A stretch of DNA of 47,299 bases, from positions 1 through 47,299 of the forward strand of contig CACZGA010000005.1 in NCBI GenBank assembly GCA_902780585.1, given 5' to 3'. The DNA is from an uncultured Erysipelotrichaceae bacterium (GTDB taxonomy: Bacteria > Bacillota_I > Bacilli_A > RF39 > UBA660). Position 1 is the stretch's first letter. Each line of letters begins with the position of its first letter. The notes below the pieces were generated by a model. The model saw only the letters and a program-made list of their open reading frames with translations. It was not told where the DNA came from and did not search any database. This document shows positions 41,745 through 47,299 of the stretch, one piece after another. Position numbers and translations under genes: made by a program.

Positions 41745-43296
41745 TTAATTCTTTATTCAACTTTCTTATTTCTTCCCAATCATCATCTTCCCAATTTTTC
41801 ATTCTCTCAATTCCAGTAAAATTAAATTCAATCGGTTCAAGACGATTATTAGTTATAAATAAATCTTGTTTGCGCAGAGTTCCTAAATCAACATACGACC
41901 AGATTCGAGTTTGTGAATATACGCCACTTCTAACTTTATAAATATCTGTTACTATATTTGGAGTAACTTCAAAATTACTAATTACATCTGCTAATATATC
42001 TAATTCTTCTTTTGTAGGTCGCGCCATAATCGCGCCAATATCTGCTTTATTTATCGTCGCGCGCCCACCGGCCAGACTGCCTTCATTTCTTATGTTTTGA
42101 TTGTCATCGCCTTTTGCATTTAACTGCGTTGATGTCATTACGCATACATTCTGCTCAACCGCCAAATCTTTCAGCGCAGTTGCAAACATCAACAATACTT
42201 CATCATTTCTTAAATTAAAACCTTTAAATTCTCCAAGTAATGAAGGACCAATAAAAATATAATCATAAAATACATATCCAATATCATAAATTAAACAATT
42301 TTCCCTTATAATATTTTTAACTAGTCCAATCGTTGGATTCGGCATTCGTACAATATGAAAATTATCTTTATATTTCTCAATTAATGTTACTGCTTTTTCT
42401 ATTACTTGTTTTTCTAAAGTTGTAAAGTTTCCATATTTAAATCTATCTTCATTGATTCCGCTAACATAAGCTAAAATCATTTTCTGAATTTCACTAAAAT
42501 CTTGCTCGGTTGCAATAAATAATACTTTCTCACTATTACCAGCCTGTTCCCACTCACATTCTGTAAAGTTATACCTAAATGGAAAAGCAAGATAACATGC
42601 ATCACCTACTGCTTGTCGAGTTTTAGATACACCACTTCCGCCGCTTCGAATATACAGCGCGCCACGACGTGCGCCGCTTACTACCGTATTATATATCGCG
42701 CCTTGTAGCGGCATACCTATACCAGAATTACCTTCTTTTATACTACTAAGTAAATCTTCTAATCCTTCAAAAACATTTCTTGTTTCTGTCGCATCATTTT
42801 TAATATAGCTATTTTCAAGACCTAATATCTTCTTTTTTATTCCATCTATAATATCTTGAATAGTTAGATTTTCAAACTTACTATTTACTTCATAAGCTTT
42901 ATCATTAGTTAAATCTTCAATATAAAATTGAGATATATTAATTCCTTGCCTTTGGAAGTCCCTAAGTAAATTAATCTTTTTTAATTTATTGTAATAATAA
43001 TCAAAGTTATCTATATCTACAAAACTGTCTATATCTTGAAGATATTCAATTCCATTATTAGATTCATATATCTTCTTCGCGCCCGCATTACTATCTAATG
43101 CATTTTCAATATCAATTATATTTATTGACTTCGCGCCATTTTCATACAGACCTTTAATCGCTTGAAAGATAACTTTTTCAAAAGTAGAACTAAAATCTTG
43201 AATTGATAAACTATATTTTTCTGTTTCAACTAATATACTTGGTCTTTTAATTATTCCACCCAAAACTTGTTGGATGCAATTTTTATCAACTATCAA
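41734..43296 (-). CDS. DnaB-like replicative helicase with unusual Walker A (520 aa)
   Basis: Unwinds DNA ahead of the polymerase. N-terminal helical domain, then a RecA-fold with YIRSGGSGVSKTRQAVGD; here the Gly before the P-loop Lys (residue 225) is Ser. FIATEQDFSEIQKM, YVFYDYIFIG (Walker B-like) and VCVMTSTQLNAKGDDNQN (H3-like, with sensor Gln) follow in DnaB order. Start is TTG at 43296, 5 nt after GGAGGA and overlapping the previous gene by 11 nt. No TAG. Gene order helicase-primase-recJ-polymerase is a typical replication cassette. Confidence 0.88.
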   Translation of the reverse strand: MIVDKNCIQQVLGGIIKRPSILVETEKYSLSIQDFSSTFEKVIFQAIKGLYENGAKSINIIDIENALDSNAGAKKIYESNNGIEYLQDIDSFVDIDNFDYYYNKLKKINLLRDFQRQGINISQFYIEDLTNDKAYEVNSKFENLTIQDIIDGIKKKILGLENSYIKNDATETRNVFEGLEDLLSSIKEGNSGIGMPLQGAIYNTVVSGARRGALYIRSGGSGVSKTRQAVGDACYLAFPFRYNFTECEWEQAGNSEKVLFIATEQDFSEIQKMILAYVSGINEDRFKYGNFTTLEKQVIEKAVTLIEKYKDNFHIVRMPNPTIGLVKNIIRENCLIYDIGYVFYDYIFIGPSLLGEFKGFNLRNDEVLLMFATALKDLAVEQNVCVMTSTQLNAKGDDNQNIRNEGSLAGGRATINKADIGAIMARPTKEELDILADVISNFEVTPNIVTDIYKVRSGVYSQTRIWSYVDLGTLRKQDLFITNNRLEPIEFNFTGIERMKNWEDDDWEEIRKLNKELNEL

Positions 43297-43828
43297 GTTC
43301 GTCCTCCTTTAATATTTCATCAAAATTTATTTCTTCTTTTTTCTTTTTCTTTTGAATAGGATTATATTTAATTTCTTTCTTTTCGGCTTCTTTTAAACTT
43401 TGAATCTGTTGCACTATAAGTTCACAACTGCCGCACTTCCTAAGTTCTATATCTGTCCAATATTCTTTAGCTTCATCATAATAATATTCAACTATACCAA
43501 TTCCGCCATATCCTTTTTCCCATGCTTCTTTTCCATTTTTATCATAATAATATTTTAAAGTAAAGAAAATACCCTTTAAAGTTTTTCCTTCTTTTAAATA
43601 ATTATTTATTTGTTTATCAATTAAATACCAATTATAAGAAACTTTTAATACTCTACTTAAATAATCAGTAATATGTCTTTTATACATTTCATCAGTTTGT
43701 TCTTCTTTTAAATTATTAAATTTTTCCCAACATTCTTTATGGTAATATCGACGTTTAATTGGTCCAACATATTCAGTTTTTTCTTTATTAAATTCTTCAC
43801 CGCATACTGGGCATTTAACTTTAGCCAT
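43286..43828 (-). CDS. Zinc-ribbon protein of the replication cassette (180 aa)
   Basis: The start at MAKVKCPVCGEEF is chosen because AGGAGA lies just upstream and because a longer reading would run through the promoter. CPVC and YHKECW form one zinc site near the N terminus; CGSC lies near residue 134. The middle is helical with a run of Tyr and Lys (FFTLKYYYDKNGKEAWEKGY), and a Lys-rich stretch precedes the acidic end. No function is recognised; DNA-binding or helicase-loader roles are possible from position alone. No TAG; stop TGA overlaps the helicase start. Confidence 0.75.
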   Translation of the reverse strand: MAKVKCPVCGEEFNKEKTEYVGPIKRRYYHKECWEKFNNLKEEQTDEMYKRHITDYLSRVLKVSYNWYLIDKQINNYLKEGKTLKGIFFTLKYYYDKNGKEAWEKGYGGIGIVEYYYDEAKEYWTDIELRKCGSCELIVQQIQSLKEAEKKEIKYNPIQKKKKKEEINFDEILKEDELDS

Positions 43829-43858
43829 ATAAAATTCTCCTATTCTCTTCCTATATAT

Positions 43859-43887
43859 ATTATACCATAGATTTAGAAAAAAGTCAA
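43859..43887 (-). promoter_or_regulatory. Extended -10 promoter for the helicase-primase-recJ operon
   Basis: On the - strand: TTGACT (43882-43887), 17-nt spacer ending TGG, TATAAT (43859-43864), then ATATATAG. It has the same -35 and the same core as the promoter near 29.8 kb. Confidence 0.88.
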
Positions 43888-43892
43888 ATTTA

Positions 43893-43922
43893 ATAGAGCA
43901 GACCATTTCTAGCCTGCTCTAT
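43893..43922 (-). terminator. 9-bp hairpin after the Sak4-like gene
   Basis: ATAGAGCAG and CTGCTCTAT (43893-43901 with 43914-43922) pair around a 12-nt loop just past the Sak4-like stop. The following T-rich stretch overlaps the next promoter's -35, so it can end the ssb-sak4 transcript while the next unit starts at once. Confidence 0.65.
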
Positions 43923-43942
43923 CGTTATATCTACATTAAGTT

Positions 43943-44911
43943 TTAAAGCATATCCCGCATTTCAATTACAGCCAAATTTAGTAAATCAACTTGGTCTTCT
44001 GTAAATTCAGAAAGCCGCATCTTATGCCCCATAATCATTTCAATTTTCTTTAGAATAATATTGGCATTTTCTTCATCTTTTTCTACTAACTTGGCCCACA
44101 GGTCTGCGGCCTCAGCTCGTACAGTAGCAAAATCAAGCTTTTCTTCTACCTTAGTTTCAACCTTATCTACTACCTTTACACCGTCAATCTTTTCCGACAT
44201 CTCAATGGCATCTGCAATCGCGTTAACTAATTCAGCATAACCGAATTTAATCTTTGGCGCGAGATACTTAAATCGACTGCCGGCGAATAGACTAGGGGTT
44301 TCTCGTGTATATAAATACCTTTCAAATTCCCCTTCTGTATTATATTCACCACCAATATAACCAATAACGTCAACAAGACCATTACAAATCTCCGCTGCAC
44401 GCTTAGGCATATCTGGGAATATAATTTCCATTTCGTTGCCTTCTGCAGTCTTTTCGATGCGCGAACCACTATGACAAATCAAAACAAGTCCGTATCCAAG
44501 TAAAGTAATCTTACGAAGACTTGACTCAAATTCTTTCTTACACGCACTATATCCACCACCCCAGGCAATGTCGGCAATCTTCTGCACACCATTCTGCGCG
44601 CAAATAAACTGTTCACAATAATCCCAAGCAATAGAAATAGTATCAATAATAACAGTTTCGTACAACTGACGTGCTTCTGGCTTTTCGAGCTGGCGCAGAA
44701 TAGTTTTGAAATCACTCCAACGAGTTACATCTGCGGCTCTAATTCCACCGATAGCATTATAACCTTTTTCAAAAGCAATTAAAAGAGAATTAGGGAAAGA
44801 GCAGGCAGCTGTAGTCTTCCCGCTCTTAGGCTTACCATAAAGTAATACATACTTTCCCTTTAAATCTCTGCTAATTACAGTAGGCTCTATATTTAAAATA
44901 TCAATAGCCAT
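43943..44911 (-). CDS. Sak4-like RecA-fold ATPase for single-strand annealing (322 aa)
   Basis: Phage recombination ATPase of the AAA_24/Sak4 type. Walker A GKPKSGKTT at residues 26-34; Walker B-like ETVIIDTISIAWDYCEQ near residue 85; a later LVLICHSGSRIEK segment for sensing. Length is somewhat above typical Sak4 because of an acidic helical C-terminal extension (about residues 245-322). It sits directly after the SSB gene (13-nt gap with AAGGAG), the usual Sak4-SSB pair. No TAG. Confidence 0.85.
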   Translation of the reverse strand: MAIDILNIEPTVISRDLKGKYVLLYGKPKSGKTTAACSFPNSLLIAFEKGYNAIGGIRAADVTRWSDFKTILRQLEKPEARQLYETVIIDTISIAWDYCEQFICAQNGVQKIADIAWGGGYSACKKEFESSLRKITLLGYGLVLICHSGSRIEKTAEGNEMEIIFPDMPKRAAEICNGLVDVIGYIGGEYNTEGEFERYLYTRETPSLFAGSRFKYLAPKIKFGYAELVNAIADAIEMSEKIDGVKVVDKVETKVEEKLDFATVRAEAADLWAKLVEKDEENANIILKKIEMIMGHKMRLSEFTEDQVDLLNLAVIEMRDML

Positions 44912-44924
44912 ACTGTATTACTCC

Positions 44925-45860
44925 TTAGAACCCGAGGTCGATTGGCTTTCTGGCACCAGTGGCCGGCGCGGGAGCGGGACGAGTCTTAGGAGTAGAGGTT
45001 GCGCTCTTAGCCTTGAGCTGTTCAAGACGAGCCTGGCGCGCGGCCATAGCTTCCTGAATCTCTTCGGCTGTATACGCAAGTTCACCTTCAAGAGGAGTGG
45101 GAAGACCACCAGTAATCACAATGTCTCTAACACTCTTAGTGCGACTACGCTCAATATTCTCACCAAATCCCTGCTCAGAAGTAACCGTCTCAGTCACAGA
45201 GGTAAAGTTCAGACGACCGCTAGCCTTAACAGTCGCGCCATCTTCCCAATAATCTCTCACAGAAGCAATTACATTCTCATTAGAGCAAACAAAACGAACC
45301 TTATCAATTCTATCCTGGAAACCGGGGATAATACCGATAATTTCATACTGTTGATTGCCATCCATATCAAGAACCGGTTCACCATCCGCATTCTCGACAT
45401 AACCCTGGCTACCGACTACCATTTCAACTGTAAACGAAGCGTCGGGCTTCATAACTTCCTTATTAATCTTGCTAACAAAGGATGCACTAATACGAGGGAA
45501 TGACACAAACCGCTGAGTCTGGTCAAAGTATTCGTTCATCTGGATGCGCGCGCCATTAATTCTCACGCAATCAGCTCCTTCAATACCACCCGCAGAAGCG
45601 ATGGACTTCATATCATTCTTAATCTTCATAATAGATTCATAAGAAGGATTCGGAGAACCACCCTTCGTAAGCTTAGAAGAGAACAACTCTACGGGAATCT
45701 CACTCGTTACCGGCTTGCCGTTAATCGCCTGGTCAACGCGCACATAAATACGACCACGAACCGTTTCAATAGTTCTGCCATCCTTAATATAAGAACCATT
45801 CTCCAATTCAATCTGTGATAAAATACCTTCAATATGTACGTTATTTTCTGCCTGTCTCAT
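44925..45860 (-). CDS. Single-stranded DNA-binding protein (311 aa)
   Basis: Coats ssDNA at the fork and works with Sak4. N-terminal beta-rich OB-like region (NNVHIEGILSQIELENGSYI, IYVRVDQAINGKPVTSEIPV, then RINGARIQMNEYFD and RFVSFPRISASFV). A second beta part follows, then a helix (EEIQEAMAARQARLEQLKAK) and a Pro/Ala linker to a short end, RKPIDLGF, which may be the partner-binding tip. Longer than cellular SSB. Codon use is richer in C and G than neighbours, as expected for an abundant early protein. No TAG. ATG follows AAGGAG. Confidence 0.8.
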   Translation of the reverse strand: MRQAENNVHIEGILSQIELENGSYIKDGRTIETVRGRIYVRVDQAINGKPVTSEIPVELFSSKLTKGGSPNPSYESIMKIKNDMKSIASAGGIEGADCVRINGARIQMNEYFDQTQRFVSFPRISASFVSKINKEVMKPDASFTVEMVVGSQGYVENADGEPVLDMDGNQQYEIIGIIPGFQDRIDKVRFVCSNENVIASVRDYWEDGATVKASGRLNFTSVTETVTSEQGFGENIERSRTKSVRDIVITGGLPTPLEGELAYTAEEIQEAMAARQARLEQLKAKSATSTPKTRPAPAPATGARKPIDLGF

Positions 45861-45905
45861 TAATTTTATTTCTCCTTTTTTAATCGGTTCTTATATATAA
45901 ATATA

Positions 45906-45947
45906 GAATAGGATTAGCTCCTATTCCATATCATATATCTATGGAAT
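45906..45947 (-). promoter_or_regulatory. Two overlapping hairpins in the SSB leader
   Basis: GAATAGGA/TCCTATTC (45906-45913 with 45919-45926) and ATTCCATA/TATGGAAT (45923-45930 with 45940-45947) share bases 45923-45926, so only one can form fully. Neither has a T run. They lie between the small winged-helix gene and ssb and may control ssb translation or mRNA processing. Confidence 0.45.
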
Positions 45948-45954
45948 TAGTTAC

Positions 45955-46221
45955 TTACTCCTCGTCTTCACCGGGGACAAAAGTCTTACCAGCATCGGTC
46001 AGGAACACGTACTTGACGGGCTTCTCAGCACCCTCAACCTCAACCTTCTCATAATCCAGAAGGCCCTTAGCACGCTCGCCCTTTACACCAAGACCAGTAA
46101 CAACGGGATTCAAATGCTTAGCATCACTACCAAGAGCCGCACAAAGCTCCTCCATCGCAACACGACCACCGTTCTCCTTAACATAATTGAATACCATTGT
46201 CTGCTTTTCTGTCAACTTCAT
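45955..46221 (-). CDS. Small winged-helix protein (88 aa)
   Basis: Sequence MKLTEKQTMVFNYVKENGGR then VAMEELCAALGSDAKHLNPV and a wing-like VEVEGAEKPVKYVFLTDAGK fits a winged helix-turn-helix of about MarR type. First gene after the promoter at 46.3 kb, so an early product; a regulator of early or middle genes is plausible. Codon use is rich in C and G. No TAG. ATG follows AAGGAG. Confidence 0.75.
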   Translation of the reverse strand: MKLTEKQTMVFNYVKENGGRVAMEELCAALGSDAKHLNPVVTGLGVKGERAKGLLDYEKVEVEGAEKPVKYVFLTDAGKTFVPGEDEE

Positions 46222-46290
46222 AATCTTTTTTCTCCTTATAATTTTTATTTTCTATCAAATTGAGATTTCCTCTCTCAACTTTCTATATAT

Positions 46291-46319
46291 ATTATATCAG
46301 AATTTTCATAAAAATTCAA
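46291..46319 (-). promoter_or_regulatory. Extended -10 promoter for the winged-helix-ssb-sak4 operon
   Basis: On the - strand: TTGAAT (46314-46319), 17-nt spacer ending TGA, TATAAT (46291-46296), then ATATATAG. It starts 18 nt after the gyrA stop. Confidence 0.85.
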
Positions 46320-46336
46320 ATTTTGGGAATTATACA

Positions 46337-47299
46337 TTAAATTTTCTCTATCTGAATTACTCGTTCAAGCGGCTTTAATTTTATTACATGAACTCCTTGC
46401 GCCGAACGAGAAAGCATTGGAATTTCTGCCGCTGCAACTCGTATCTGTGATGTAGTAGATGTAACAATAATTTCCGTCTCCGCGCTAAGTGCATCGAAAG
46501 AAACTACCATATCGTCTGCCGTTAAACCTTGGATTTTAGAACCTTTTGTATTTTTATTTGTATAAGAAAACTCATCTATATTTGTCTGTTTTGTTAGACC
46601 TTTCTTTGTTACCGAGATAATAGTTTTAGTATCTTTTGGTATCATTCGAGCGTCTTGCACGAAAGCTCCGTCATTAAGTTTAATAGCTTTTATGCCGCGC
46701 GCTATACGACCAATAGGCTTTACATCATCAGTTTTAAACATAATAAAGTTTCCATCGCTACTAAGAATACCACAATCAAGGTCATCATTTCCAAAGAATA
46801 CACTTACTATTTCATCGTCACTATCTAGATTTATGGCGCGAGCGCTATTACCGCGTTTAAGGTAGTATTCAGATAAGAGAGACTTTTTAAGTAACCCGTT
46901 CTTTGTAATAAAGTAGATATTTTTATTTTCATTCTTCGCATAGACTGCGGCATTACAAATAGATTCTGTCGCTGTCATGGTAATAAATTGAGTTATGTAA
47001 GTTTTTTCATTTACTGGAAATTCACTCATTTTAATTTGGAAGAAATTTCCTTTATCGGAGAATAATAGAACTATATCAGTATTGTCACCGGTTTCAGTAC
47101 CGACAATATATTCTCCTTTCTCCATTTTAAACTTACTTCCAACTCCGCCACGACGTTGTGTATAGAGAGAAGAACTTTCAGTTACATAAATTCCGCCCTT
47201 ATTTGTAAAGTTAAGAATTAGATTGCGGACCTCAGTCGGCTCTTCTTCATCTTCTTTTGAAATATTTAATATGTGTGTACGGCGCGCGTCGCCATATTT
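46337..47299 (-). CDS. gyrA: DNA gyrase subunit A, C-terminal part (partial, runs off the right edge)
   Basis: Visible 320 residues: KYGDARRTHI, the segment that precedes the C-terminal domain, then beta-pinwheel blades (NLILNFTNKGGIYVTESSSL, IYFITKNGLLKKSLLSEYYL, FIMFKTDDVKPIGRIARGIK, IIVTSTTSQIRVAAAEIPML). QRRGGVGSKFK matches the GyrA box that lets gyrase wrap DNA, so gyrase is preferred over topoisomerase IV. The catalytic domain and Tyr lie beyond the window. A GyrB partner is expected nearby. No TAG in the visible part; stop TAA. Confidence 0.9.
   Translation of the reverse strand, partial: KYGDARRTHILNISKEDEEEPTEVRNLILNFTNKGGIYVTESSSLYTQRRGGVGSKFKMEKGEYIVGTETGDNTDIVLLFSDKGNFFQIKMSEFPVNEKTYITQFITMTATESICNAAVYAKNENKNIYFITKNGLLKKSLLSEYYLKRGNSARAINLDSDDEIVSVFFGNDDLDCGILSSDGNFIMFKTDDVKPIGRIARGIKAIKLNDGAFVQDARMIPKDTKTIISVTKKGLTKQTNIDEFSYTNKNTKGSKIQGLTADDMVVSFDALSAETEIIVTSTTSQIRVAAAEIPMLSRSAQGVHVIKLKPLERVIQIEKI

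Noticed and set aside
34919..43288. TGA as a second recoded codon
   Set aside because: TGA ends dnaE, the primase and the zinc protein at expected lengths with overlapping downstream starts, and I saw none inside a gene.
43829..43906. Earlier start for the zinc protein of the replication cassette
   Set aside because: The added codons run through the -10 and spacer of a strong promoter, and a good ribosome site serves the later ATG.

Overview
This window is part of a tailed-phage (siphovirus-type) genome that reads the stop codon TAG as an amino acid, almost certainly glutamine. Evidence: dozens of in-frame TAGs lie inside every large + strand gene (at least 80 in the tape measure gene by eye), reading continues in one frame through recognisable folds, no gene ends in TAG, and several TAGs sit where the family has a conserved Gln (SHMT NVQPHSG, dUTPase LQVRPKSG, NrdD NQP). 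TAA ends nearly all genes; TGA ends three (pol III alpha, primase, and the zinc protein at 43.3 kb). Read in the standard code, most late genes look like fragments. AT-rich DNA, AGGAGG-type ribosome sites, sigma70-type promoters, a Dit/Tal tail layout and an anaerobic ribonucleotide reductase suggest an anaerobic Firmicutes-like, probably gut, host; this is inference.

Left arm (1-26.2 kb, + strand): late genes. In order: end of an unknown gene, tape measure protein (2712 aa), distal tail protein, tail hub/endopeptidase-like Tal protein (1811 aa), two large fibre/adhesin proteins (1148 and 1113 aa), a DUF1617-like small protein behind its own promoter, a fibre with a probable Peptidase_G2 self-cleaving end, then five small genes including a glycine-rich membrane protein and a possible beta-jelly-roll decoration protein. 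The arm ends at a bidirectional terminator at 26.2 kb.

Right arm (26.2-47.3 kb, - strand, read right to left): gyrase A C-terminal part, small winged-helix protein, SSB-like protein, Sak4-like ATPase, zinc protein, DnaB-like helicase, DnaG-like primase, RecJ, DNA polymerase III alpha; then a 369-aa unknown, a mini zinc protein, glutaredoxin, NrdD, NrdG, SHMT, a papain-like protease, a ThyX-like protein, a small unknown, a dUTPase with a large N-terminal extension, and a RuvC resolvase. Together they supply replication, recombination and a dNTP/dTMP pathway (NrdDG + redoxin; dUTPase makes dUMP; SHMT makes methylene-THF; ThyX makes dTMP and regenerates THF).

TAG use follows this order. The replication block from gyrA to polC has one TAG in about 12 kb; the next gene, which overlaps the polC stop, has 11 in 369 codons; nucleotide genes have 0-5; structural genes are saturated. 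This fits a model in which a suppressor tRNA (not in this window) appears after early expression and gates later proteins. Two places look like direct gates: a papain-like protease with TAG immediately before both its catalytic His and Asn, and a small late gene where a TAG lies at the foot of a strong terminator-like hairpin. Five promoters share an extended -10 of the form TGR-TATAATAT.
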